From Pseudomonadota bacterium (GTDB lineage: Bacteria; Pseudomonadota; Alphaproteobacteria; Rhizobiales; Beijerinckiaceae), in NCBI GenBank assembly GCA_023423995.1, contig JAFAEL010000112.1:1-29988 (forward strand): a DNA stretch of 29,988 bases, in the 5' to 3' direction. The notes beneath the pieces are model-generated. The model did no database searches. It saw nothing but the letters and a program-made list of their open reading frames with translations, and had not been told where the DNA came from. A program made the position numbers and the translations under genes. Positions 22,710 through 29,988 of the stretch are shown piece after piece; the first letter of the stretch is position 1, and each line of letters begins with the position of its first letter.

Positions 22710-24140
22710 ATGACAGGCGCGGCGTTCGACGAGATGAATGGCGGCCCGGATGCCGGGAGCGGGGTCCGACCTGCCTATGAACGCCTCAATGCTTGGCTCA
22801 AAGAGCAGCCACCTGAGTTCTTTCATACCCGGCGAAGCCAGGCCGAACTCTTTTTCCGACGGGTGGGCATCACGTTCGCCGTATACGGGGAAAACGAGAC
22901 GTCGGAGCGTCTGATCCCGTTCGACATCATTCCTCGTGTCCTCACGAAGGCGGAATGGTCGTTCCTCGAGAAAGGTCTCAAGCAGCGTGTCACTGCGCTG
23001 AATGCTTTTCTACGCGACCTCTACGGGCCGCAAGACTGTATCCGGGCTGGGATCGTGCCGCCGGATCTCATCTTTCGCAATCCGAACTACCGCCTCGAGA
23101 TGAAGGACGCGCGCGTTCCGCACGACATCTACGTGCATATTGCCGGAATCGATGTCGTCCGCGTCGGGCGAAACGAGTTCTACGTCCTGGAGGACAACGC
23201 TCGGACGCCGTCCGGCGTCTCCTACATGCTCGAGAACCGCGAAGTGATGATGCGGCTCTTCCCAGAGCTCTTCGCCAAACATCATGTGGCGCCGGTCGAG
23301 AACTATCCTGATGCGTTGCTGGCGACGCTCCGCTCCGTCGCCCCGATCACCGCCGCCCGAGACCCCGTCGTCGCGCTGCTGACGCCGGGCCGCTATAACT
23401 CGGCCTTCTACGAGCACTCCTTCCTCGCGGACAAGCTCGGCGTCGAACTGGTCGAAGCGTCCGACCTCTTCGTAAAGGATGAGTGCGTGTACATGCGCAC
23501 GACGCGAGGGCCGACCCGCGTCGACGTGATCTATCGTCGTATCGACGACGACTTCATCGACCCGCTCGTCTTTCGTCCCGATTCAATTCTCGGCGTGCCC
23601 GGCATCATGGGCGCCTACCGGGCCGGCAGCGTCACGCTGGCAAATGCCGTCGGAACCGGCATCGCGGACGACAAGGCCGTCTACACCTACATGCCCGACA
23701 TCGTCCGCTTCTATACGGGAGAGGAGCCGATCCTGCAGAACGTTCCGACCTGGCGCTGCCGCGAGCCGGAGGCCCTCGCCCATGTGCTCGCGCACCTGCC
23801 GGAGTTGGTCGTGAAGGAGGTGAGCGGTTCAGGGGGATACGGCATGCTCGTCGGCCCTCACGCGTCGAAGCGTGAGCTCGACGAGTTCCGACGTAAGCTG
23901 AAACACGCGCCGGAGAACTTCATCGCGCAGCCCACGCTCTCCCTCTCCACATGCCCCACCTTCGTCGCTTCGGGCGTCGCGCCGCGGCATGTCGACTTGC
24001 GGCCCTTCGTGCTGTCCGGCTCTGACGAAATCAGGATCGTCCCAGGCGGGCTGACCCGAGTTGCCCTCAAGGAAGGATCGCTCGTTGTGAACTCGAGCCA
24101 GGGCGGCGGGACAAAGGACACCTGGGTCCTGGACGGATAG
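22710..24140 (+). CDS. Circularly permuted type 2 ATP-grasp protein
   Basis: 476 residues of the COG2308/DUF404-DUF407 family. Features by eye are RPAYERLNAWL early, FDIIPRVLTKAEW near the first quarter, ALNAFLRDLYGPQ, then LEDNARTPSGVSYMLENREVM and a C-terminal VVKEVSGSGGYGMLVGP nucleotide-binding stretch. The protein ends in the VNSSQGGGTKDTWVL signature. ATP-grasp ligases form amide bonds through acyl-phosphates; this subgroup is proposed to make or modify short peptides, with no proven substrate. The start chosen is the ATG at 22710 behind a run of GGGGGG. First gene of a four-gene operon. Confidence 0.9.
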   Translation: MTGAAFDEMNGGPDAGSGVRPAYERLNAWLKEQPPEFFHTRRSQAELFFRRVGITFAVYGENETSERLIPFDIIPRVLTKAEWSFLEKGLKQRVTALNAFLRDLYGPQDCIRAGIVPPDLIFRNPNYRLEMKDARVPHDIYVHIAGIDVVRVGRNEFYVLEDNARTPSGVSYMLENREVMMRLFPELFAKHHVAPVENYPDALLATLRSVAPITAARDPVVALLTPGRYNSAFYEHSFLADKLGVELVEASDLFVKDECVYMRTTRGPTRVDVIYRRIDDDFIDPLVFRPDSILGVPGIMGAYRAGSVTLANAVGTGIADDKAVYTYMPDIVRFYTGEEPILQNVPTWRCREPEALAHVLAHLPELVVKEVSGSGGYGMLVGPHASKRELDEFRRKLKHAPENFIAQPTLSLSTCPTFVASGVAPRHVDLRPFVLSGSDEIRIVPGGLTRVALKEGSLVVNSSQGGGTKDTWVLDG

Positions 24141-24192
24141 GAAAGGATCCCGGCCCTCCCCATCGCCTGCGCCGCCCAACAAGGCCCACCCC

Positions 24193-25131
24193 ATGCTCTC
24201 CCGCACCGCCGACAGTCTCTACTGGCTCTCCCGCTACTCCGAGCGAGCAGATTTCGTCGCGCGCATCCTGGACGCGACACTCAGGCTCACGACGCTGCCG
24301 CAGAGCTATGCGGGTGAGCGGAACGAGTGGGAGTCGGCCCTTGCCTCGGCCGGCAATGTAGACCTCTTCCGGACTCTGTATTCGACCGTGAACGAGGACA
24401 CGGTTCGGGACTTCCTGGCCTTCAATCCGGCGAACCCATCCTCGATCCGCAGCTGCATCGAAACCGCCCGGGAGAACGCCCGCGCGGTCCGGACGGCACT
24501 CACCTCGGAGATGTGGGATGATCTGAACTGCGCCTGGCTCGAACTGAAAAAGTACGACAACAGCATCAACCAGGAGGAATTCGTCCGCTTCCTCGATTGG
24601 GTGAAGCGCGTCGTCCTGACCTTCGACGGCTCGGCCTACCGGACGATGCTGCGCAACGACGCCTTCTGGTTCACTCGCCTCGGCAGCGCCATCGAACGTG
24701 CGGACAACACGGCCCGCATCCTGGACGTGAAGTATCACCTCCTTCTACCGGAGACGGAGCGTGTCGGCGGGAGCCTCGACTACTTCCAATGGACGACGAT
24801 CCTGCGCGAGGTCTCGGCGCTGACCGCCTATCACTGGGTCTACCGCGAGAGCATCAAGCCCTGGCTGGTCGCCGACCTCCTCATCCTGAACAAGGAGATG
24901 CCGCGCTCGCTGGCAAACTGCTACGAGATGCTCGTACGCTATCTCGATCTCATCGCCGACGCCTACGGGCGGCGCGGGCCGAGCCAACGACTGGCGACAA
25001 GCCTCCGCACGAGGCTGTCGGCCTCGACCATCGAAGAGATATTCAGTAACGGGTTGCACGAGTTCGTCACGACCTTCGTCACCGAGAACAACAGGCTCGG
25101 CCACGCCATCACTGAGCAGTACCTGAGCTGA
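24193..25131 (+). CDS. Alpha-E domain protein (DUF403)
   Basis: 312 residues, almost entirely alpha-helical, opening with the family-defining MLSRTADSLYWLSRYSERAD. Later comes FWFTRLGSAIERADNTARIL (about 159-178), with repeated R/E pairs that give the alpha-E name, then YHWVYRESIKPW and NCYEMLVRYLDLIADAYG. Alpha-E proteins always travel with the permuted ATP-grasp and are thought to be its partner or a helical scaffold; no activity is known. The 52-bp gap to the upstream gene and 18-bp gap to the next gene support an operon. Confidence 0.9.
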   Translation: MLSRTADSLYWLSRYSERADFVARILDATLRLTTLPQSYAGERNEWESALASAGNVDLFRTLYSTVNEDTVRDFLAFNPANPSSIRSCIETARENARAVRTALTSEMWDDLNCAWLELKKYDNSINQEEFVRFLDWVKRVVLTFDGSAYRTMLRNDAFWFTRLGSAIERADNTARILDVKYHLLLPETERVGGSLDYFQWTTILREVSALTAYHWVYRESIKPWLVADLLILNKEMPRSLANCYEMLVRYLDLIADAYGRRGPSQRLATSLRTRLSASTIEEIFSNGLHEFVTTFVTENNRLGHAITEQYLS

Positions 25132-25149
25132 ACCGACACGCTCGAGGCC

Positions 25150-25983
25150 ATGCGGATCCGGATCTCGCATCAGACGCGCTACACCTACGACAGCCTGGCG
25201 CGGTCACTGATTCAGGTTCTGCGGCTGACCCCGCGGGACACGGAGAGCCAGCACGTCCTCTCCTGGCGGCTCGAGCCGAGCGCCGAGGGCCGGATGAAGC
25301 CGTTCGAGGACGCGTTCGGTAATCGCTGCCACGAATTCTCCTCCGATCATCCGATCGACGACTTCACCCTCACAGTGACGGGCGAGGTGGAGACTCACGA
25401 TACGGCGGGGGTCGTTCGAGGGGCGGTGGAGCGTCTCCCGGATCTCGTCTATATGCGTGAGACGAGCCTCACGGGCGTCGACGACGCTCTGCGGGAGTTC
25501 GCAGCGGAGCACGGACGGCTGGCATCCCAGGATCCGCTCGCGGCCCTGCATGACCTTCTGGGCGGGATTCATCGCGAGATCGCCTTCGACCTCGCCCCGA
25601 CCGACGCAGCGACCAGCGCCGTCGAGGCCTTCGCGCTTCGCCGCGGCGTCTGCCAGGATCTGACGCACATCTTCATTGCCGCAGCGCGCCACCTGGGCAT
25701 CCCGGCGCGCTACGTGTCCGGCTACTTCCACCGTGCCGACGGGGTGACGGAACAGGAGGCTGGCCACGCCTGGGCCGAGGCGAAGGTGGCGAGCCTCGGT
25801 TGGGTGGGGTTCGACCCTGCTAACGGCATCAGCACCACGGATGCGCATGTGCGGGTCGCCATCGGGCTCGACTATCTCGGCGCGGCGCCGATCCGGGGCA
25901 GCCGCCGAGGCGGCGGAGACGAACGGCTTGACGTTAGGTTGAGAGTGGATACCGCTCGCGGGCAGGTTCAGTCGCAGGGCTGA
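25150..25983 (+). CDS. Transglutaminase-family protease/amidase of the ATP-grasp cluster
   Basis: 277 residues: the N-terminal bacterial transglutaminase-like beta domain (MRIRISHQTRYTYDSLARS, about 1-90) and the catalytic core with C168 (RRGVCQDLTH), H206 (AGHAWAEA) and D222 (GFDPANG). The Cys-His-Asp triad is complete. Cytosolic relatives cleave or transfer amides, and the operon partner ATP-grasp makes them, suggesting a make-and-remove pair. No signal peptide is seen, so it differs from the periplasmic BTLCP pair at 8.5-10 kb. The ATG at 25150 follows the alpha-E stop by 18 bp. Confidence 0.92.
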   Translation: MRIRISHQTRYTYDSLARSLIQVLRLTPRDTESQHVLSWRLEPSAEGRMKPFEDAFGNRCHEFSSDHPIDDFTLTVTGEVETHDTAGVVRGAVERLPDLVYMRETSLTGVDDALREFAAEHGRLASQDPLAALHDLLGGIHREIAFDLAPTDAATSAVEAFALRRGVCQDLTHIFIAAARHLGIPARYVSGYFHRADGVTEQEAGHAWAEAKVASLGWVGFDPANGISTTDAHVRVAIGLDYLGAAPIRGSRRGGGDERLDVRLRVDTARGQVQSQG

Positions 25984-26018
25984 AGGCCGGCTGCCGCCGC
26001 TGCCGTCGAGAGGAACCG

Positions 26019-26792
26019 ATGACGTATTGTGTAGGCGTGCTCGTCAAGGGCGGCCTCGTCATGATTGCCGACACCCGGACCAATGCCGGGCTCGACAACA
26101 TCTCCACCTACCGCAAGCTGCATCTCTTCGTGCAGCCCGGACAGCGCGCCCTGGCGCTCGCCTCCGCCGGCAATCTCTCCGTCTCCCAGGCGGTCGTGAG
26201 CCTCCTGCAGGAAGGCACCGAGAACCCCGACACTCACGAGTTGGAAACCATCAACGATGCGCCGACCATGTTCAAGGCGGCGCAGCTGATCGGCAGGGCC
26301 ATCCGGCAGGTGAGAACCATCGACGGCCCGGGCCTGCAGGAAGCCGATCTTCGGTTCGACGTGTCTTTCCTCTTTGGCGGACAGATCGAAGGCGGCCCCA
26401 TGCGCCTGTACATGATCTACTCGGCTGGCAACTTCATCGAGTGCAGCCAGGACGCGCCGTTCCTGCAGATCGGCGAGCACAAGTACGGAAAGCCCATCCT
26501 GGACCGTGCCGTCTCGCACGGCACCGATCTCTACGACGCCCTGAAGATCGCCCTGATCTCGATGGACTCGACCATCCGGTCCAACCTGAGCGTCGGCCTG
26601 CCGATCGACATCGCGGTAATCAGGCGCGACACACTGACGACGGAGGTCGTGCACCGGATCGAAGCGGGCGAACCCTATTTCCACGACTTGCGCGAGCGCT
26701 GGTCCACGGCCTTGCGCGCAGCTCACATGGCGATCCCGACACCCCCCTACGGAAGACCACAGGGTGCGCTCGTTGGACGCAACGGCTTCTAA
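26019..26792 (+). CDS. Anbu, proteasome-type peptidase homologue
   Basis: 257 residues of the Ntn-hydrolase/proteasome-beta superfamily, Anbu (COG3484) subgroup, opening MTYCVGVLVKGGLVMIADTRTNAG. Removal of Met1 exposes T2, matching the proteasome's catalytic Thr1; D18 and K33 match its Asp17 and Lys33. Anbu assembles into helical or ring-like structures rather than the standard 20S stack, and its in vivo substrates are unknown. It is the last gene of the ATP-grasp/alpha-E/transglutaminase set, a combination seen in many proteobacteria. The ATG at 26019 follows a GAGAGGAACC ribosome-binding site, and the gap from the transglutaminase gene is 35 bp. Confidence 0.93.
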   Translation: MTYCVGVLVKGGLVMIADTRTNAGLDNISTYRKLHLFVQPGQRALALASAGNLSVSQAVVSLLQEGTENPDTHELETINDAPTMFKAAQLIGRAIRQVRTIDGPGLQEADLRFDVSFLFGGQIEGGPMRLYMIYSAGNFIECSQDAPFLQIGEHKYGKPILDRAVSHGTDLYDALKIALISMDSTIRSNLSVGLPIDIAVIRRDTLTTEVVHRIEAGEPYFHDLRERWSTALRAAHMAIPTPPYGRPQGALVGRNGF

Positions 26793-26836
26793 AGGATCAA
26801 TCCACATAGTCGGCCTGAATCTCGCAGTCCGGCCGA

Positions 26837-29026
26837 ATGTCCCAGCAGAGCACTAGGCTCGCCCACTCACACAGCGCCCTGCTGTCGCGACTGCTGCTGC
26901 CGACTGGCCTGCTGTTCGTCGCGACGCTGACCCTGGTCGTGGCCACCTTCCTCTGGACGAGCCACAACGCGAATGTCGTCGCGACATCCATGCAGAAGGC
27001 GAGGCTCGCCGCGGCGCTGAATCAGCGGGTCGAATCCCTGCGCGATGATCTCGTCCACTATCTCCTTCGCGTCTCGCACCTTCCGTCGCAGGAGGAATCT
27101 CAGCCGATCCTCGTCCTCGATCCGGCACTGAGGCGTTTCGACGGGATGGCGCTGATCGACGGATCGGGTCTGCGCGAATTGCTCCCCGACCCGGCAAACC
27201 GCGATCGAGTGCGAGCCCTGCTCGACACGAGCGGACCACTTCGCGGCAGCCACGGGAGCGCACCGCCGGAAGGCGGCACTCCGGACGCGGAAGACCTCAG
27301 GCGCGCCGTTGAGACGCGCGTCGTGAGCGATGGCACGGCGGTCTTCGCTTTGCTGACGATCAGAGGTGACGAGCTCGGCTCAACCAACCCCCTCGCAGCG
27401 CCATCGAATCTCGTCTCGGCCTGGAAGCGTCTGGACGGCCCACTGCTGCTGCGCGTCGCAGCCATCCACAACCTGGAGGAACTCGCCGTCGTGCCAGGCG
27501 GGAAGGCCGACGGAGACGCCGCTCTGCCTCTTGTGAATGGCCACGGCGAACCGGTTGCTCATCTCACCTGGACGGCCCAGCGCCCGGGGGATGCCATGCG
27601 CAGCCGCATCTTCCCATTTCTTGGGATCGGGCTTGGGCTGTTCACGCTCCTGTTCGGAGCGGTCGCCCTCCATTTTCACTGGACCACACAGAACCTCGTC
27701 GAGACGGACGCGCTCTCGAAGGAGTTGCTCGGCCGCGATCCTTTGTCGGGCCTCGCCAACCGGATGCTGTTCAACGAGCGGCTCGATGGGGAGCTCGCCC
27801 GGGTGGCCGAGGGAGCGCTCGGGCTGGCCGTCATGTTCATCGACCTGGATCGGTTCAAGGACGTCAACGACGCCTACGGCCACCAGGCCGGCGACGACCT
27901 GATCCGGCTCGTGGCACAGCGTCTCCTCGATCTTCTCCCAGAGCGGGACGTCCTTGCCCGGCTGGGCGGAGACGAGTTCGCGATCATCCAGACCGAAATA
28001 GCCTCCTACGAGGAGGTCGAGACGCTGTGCCGGCGCATTCTCGATGTCCTGACCCGCCCCTTCGCGGTCGCGCACACCCAGGTCACGATCGGCGCTTCCA
28101 TCGGCATCGCGGTGGCCCCGGAACACGCCCGGGATCGCGAGAACCTCATGAAGCTCGCCGATACCGCGCTCTACCAGGCGAAGAGCGAGGGCCGGAACCG
28201 GTTGAGCTTCTTCCAGAGCCGCATGGACGAGACCCTACGGATGCGGAAGGTCGTCGAGGACGATCTTCGCCGGGCGATCCGGGACGATCAGCTCGTCCTT
28301 CACTACCAGCCGCTCTTCTCCTCGGACGGCGAGAAGATCGTCGGGCTGGAGGCCCTGGTGAGGTGGCCTCACCCAGTGCGCGGGCTCATCAGCCCGAGCG
28401 AGTTCATCCCCATCGCCGAAGAGAGAGGGCTCGTCATTCCGCTCGGCGAATGGGTCCTCCGGCGCGCGTGCGAGGACGGCAACCGCTGGCCCGGCATTCG
28501 GATCGCCGTCAACGTGTCGCCGATCCAGTTCCGGCACAGGGATTTCGTCGGGAGCGTAACCCGAGTGCTCCACGAGACCGGCTTCGATCCCTCGCGCCTG
28601 GAGCTCGAGCTCACTGAGGGGGTGGTGGTGGGCGATGCCGATTCAGCGGAGGCCGCGATGGTCGATCTGCGCGCCCTCGGCGTGAACCTCGCTCTCGACG
28701 ACTTCGGAACCGGCTATTCGAGCCTGATCTACCTGCGCCGTTTCGCGTTCGACAAGATCAAGATCGACCGCTCCTTCCTTGAGAGCATGGAGGCGACCGG
28801 CGAATCCGCGATCCTCGTCCATTCCATCGTGCATCTCGGACGGGCGCTCGGCCTCATCGTCACCGCCGAAGGCGTCGAAACTCGCGAGCAGCACCGCTTC
28901 CTCCAGGCGCTCGGTTGCCACCAGCTGCAGGGCTATCTCTTCTCCAAGCCGCTGCCGCGCGAAGAGATCGATCGCCTGCTCGGCTATTCGGAACCGGTCG
29001 CGCTTCCGGCAGCGAGCGCCGCTTAG
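26837..29026 (+). CDS. GGDEF-EAL protein with periplasmic sensor domain
   Basis: 729 residues. Topology: TM1 about 22-40; periplasmic region about 42-255 containing FDGMALIDGSGLRELL, CHASE4-like by arrangement only; TM2 about 258-281. The GGDEF domain follows (DPLSGLANR at 301-309, G377-G-D-E-F381, intact), then EAL (E505-A-L507, N559, ELTEG at 591-595, D621-DFGTG, K642-I-D644, AEGVET at 677-682, Q698). Both active sites look complete, so a dual c-di-GMP cyclase and phosphodiesterase is possible. The allosteric RxxD I-site reads P368-E-R-D371, i.e. degenerate, suggesting no product inhibition. It is 44 bp downstream of Anbu, so partial co-transcription is possible, and 4 bp from the convergent ccmH. 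Confidence 0.93.
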   Translation: MSQQSTRLAHSHSALLSRLLLPTGLLFVATLTLVVATFLWTSHNANVVATSMQKARLAAALNQRVESLRDDLVHYLLRVSHLPSQEESQPILVLDPALRRFDGMALIDGSGLRELLPDPANRDRVRALLDTSGPLRGSHGSAPPEGGTPDAEDLRRAVETRVVSDGTAVFALLTIRGDELGSTNPLAAPSNLVSAWKRLDGPLLLRVAAIHNLEELAVVPGGKADGDAALPLVNGHGEPVAHLTWTAQRPGDAMRSRIFPFLGIGLGLFTLLFGAVALHFHWTTQNLVETDALSKELLGRDPLSGLANRMLFNERLDGELARVAEGALGLAVMFIDLDRFKDVNDAYGHQAGDDLIRLVAQRLLDLLPERDVLARLGGDEFAIIQTEIASYEEVETLCRRILDVLTRPFAVAHTQVTIGASIGIAVAPEHARDRENLMKLADTALYQAKSEGRNRLSFFQSRMDETLRMRKVVEDDLRRAIRDDQLVLHYQPLFSSDGEKIVGLEALVRWPHPVRGLISPSEFIPIAEERGLVIPLGEWVLRRACEDGNRWPGIRIAVNVSPIQFRHRDFVGSVTRVLHETGFDPSRLELELTEGVVVGDADSAEAAMVDLRALGVNLALDDFGTGYSSLIYLRRFAFDKIKIDRSFLESMEATGESAILVHSIVHLGRALGLIVTAEGVETREQHRFLQALGCHQLQGYLFSKPLPREEIDRLLGYSEPVALPAASAA

Positions 29027-29030
29027 CCCG

Positions 29031-29498
29031 TCAGGCCTTCTCGATCGCGCGGATTCGGGCCTCCTCGTCCGGCGTCAGGGGAGCCTCAGCTGTGAGCGGC
29101 CTCCGCCGTCGCGCCAGGAACAGGCCGGCGCTCGCCAGCATGATGACGATCACGGGGCCAAGCCAGAGGAGCGCGGTATGCCAACCTACCGGCGGCCGCA
29201 GGAGGACGAACTCGCCATAGCGCTGCACGACGAACGAACGGACGTCTGCGTCGCTCGAGCCGGCCTTTAGCCTCTCCCGGACCAGGACCCGGAGGTCCCG
29301 CGCCAGCGGCGCGTCGGAATCGTCGATGGACTGGTTCTGGCACACGAGGCAACGCAGCTCGGCAGAGATCGCACGCGCCCGCTGCTCGAGAGCGGGGTCA
29401 CGCAAGACCTCGTCAGGAGCGACGGCCAGCGCAGCTCCGCCGAACTGCATCGCCGCGAAGAGAACGGCCGCGGCCGCCCGTCTCCATGCCTTGTTCAA
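29031..29498 (-). CDS. ccmH: Cytochrome c maturation protein CcmH (CycL)
   Basis: 155 residues: signal anchor about 8-26, the redox motif L48-RCLVCQNQ56 with C50 and C53 (reduction of apocytochrome c heme-binding cysteines), [14 protein letters not shown], and a C-terminal transmembrane segment at about 109-129. The start is TTG at 29498. It overlaps the ccmF stop as TTGA and is preceded by GGAGGG 6 bases upstream on the minus strand; no nearby ATG fits. It acts in the periplasm in System I together with CcmF. The 3' end abuts the GGDEF-EAL gene convergently. Confidence 0.92.
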   Translation of the reverse strand: MNKAWRRAAAAVLFAAMQFGGAALAVAPDEVLRDPALEQRARAISAELRCLVCQNQSIDDSDAPLARDLRVLVRERLKAGSSDADVRSFVVQRYGEFVLLRPPVGWHTALLWLGPVIVIMLASAGLFLARRRRPLTAEAPLTPDEEARIRAIEKA

Positions 29499-29988
29499 GC
29501 CGGCCCTCCGGCAGTCGCCGCGGCGGCGCGGATTGGCTGCGCGCGGACCGGCACCCCGATCCGAAGGCGCCGATCCGTAAGCGACAGGGCTCCGCCCGCC
29601 GCCATGAAGAGAGACCCGATCCAGATCAGCAGGACGAGAGGCTTGTCGTACAGCCTCAATCCGACCGACCCATCCGTCCCTATCTCCCCGACGGACACAT
29701 AGATCTGGTCCAGGCCACGCGTGAGGATACCCGCCTCGGTCGTCGGCATGCCTCGCGCCGTATAGATTCGCTTCGACGTTTCGACGCTGCCGACGGGCGT
29801 TCCTGCGCGCCAGAGGCTTAGGGTGGCCACTTCCTCGGTGTAGTTCGGCCCGCTCCTCGGCCTCACGTTGTCGAGCCGGGCGGCGTAGCGGCCCACCTCG
29901 AGCTGGGTTCCTATCCGCGCGGTTGCGATCGTCTCCGTGCTCCAGGCTTGAGCAGCGATCCCGACGATCGAGAGCCCGAGGCCTGCGT
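29495..29988 (-). CDS. ccmF: Cytochrome c heme-lyase subunit CcmF, C-terminal part
   Basis: Partial: the frame runs off the window's right edge, with about 163 codons visible. The visible part shows the final CcmF region: [37 protein letters not shown], and [21 protein letters not shown] (a CcmF hallmark). A transmembrane stretch [20 protein letters not shown] follows near the end. CcmF is the multi-pass inner-membrane protein that ligates heme to apocytochrome c. A GTG in this frame at 29896 is internal and is not a start. The stop overlaps the ccmH TTG by 4 bp. Confidence 0.93.
   Translation of the reverse strand, partial: AGLGLSIVGIAAQAWSTETIATARIGTQLEVGRYAARLDNVRPRSGPNYTEEVATLSLWRAGTPVGSVETSKRIYTARGMPTTEAGILTRGLDQIYVSVGEIGTDGSVGLRLYDKPLVLLIWIGSLFMAAGGALSLTDRRLRIGVPVRAQPIRAAAATAGGPA

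Noticed and set aside
1..29988. CRISPR array, prophage genes or toxin-antitoxin modules
   Set aside because: No regularly spaced repeats, phage structural genes or toxin-antitoxin pairs were seen on either strand.

Overview
The window reads as a chromosomal segment of a GC-rich alphaproteobacterium, most likely order Hyphomicrobiales (Rhizobiales). The evidence is the high GC of almost all coding sequence, family pairings typical of that order (cysE next to a DUF3126 gene; hisI, patatin-like and CBS-domain genes; a CHCC zinc-finger gene coupled to an FAD monooxygenase; ccmF-ccmH), PilZ, single-PAS and BTLCP proteins of the alphaproteobacterial type, and a perfect TTAA-N7-TTAAC CtrA-type site. 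A Methylobacteriaceae- or Microvirga-like host is plausible, but the genus cannot be fixed from the sequence alone.

Layout. Bases 1-3004: the 3' part of a YfhO-like multi-pass membrane protein followed by a secreted protein built from three ~82-residue repeats. 3007-3785 (minus): yidD, translationally coupled to a NifU/IscU-like scaffold gene. 3878-5837: hisI and a patatin-like lipase, convergent with a CBS-pair gene, with a rhomboid protease upstream of the latter (minus, to 6729). 6946-9973: a PAS protein, a tandem-PilZ protein and two tandem LapG-like (BTLCP) periplasmic cysteine proteases. 10042-13034 (minus): gamma-carbonic anhydrase, a small membrane protein, DUF3126, cysE and an alpha/beta hydrolase. 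13123-14561: CHCC zinc finger plus FAD monooxygenase. 14598-14683: tRNA-Leu(UAA).

Just after the tRNA lies an islet (about 14.7-16.7 kb) with a transposase tail remnant, two small secreted proteins of unknown function and about 570 bp with no convincing gene. The conserved chromosome resumes at 16.7 kb with a PRC-barrel gene, a glycine-zipper protein, a CinA-type molybdopterin-binding-domain protein and an FkbM methyltransferase. These are followed by map-radC on the plus strand and an AidB-like acyl-CoA dehydrogenase on the minus strand.

22.7-26.8 kb holds a compact four-gene operon: circularly permuted ATP-grasp, alpha-E, transglutaminase and the proteasome homologue Anbu. Comparative genomics has described this association as a candidate peptide-ligation and degradation system, but its substrate is unknown. 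It is the most interesting system in the window. A large GGDEF-EAL protein follows, and the window ends in ccmH and the 3' end of ccmF (cytochrome c maturation, minus strand).

c-di-GMP is a recurring theme: a tandem-PilZ protein, two LapG-like proteases and a GGDEF-EAL enzyme. No LapA-type adhesin or canonical LapD lies within the window.
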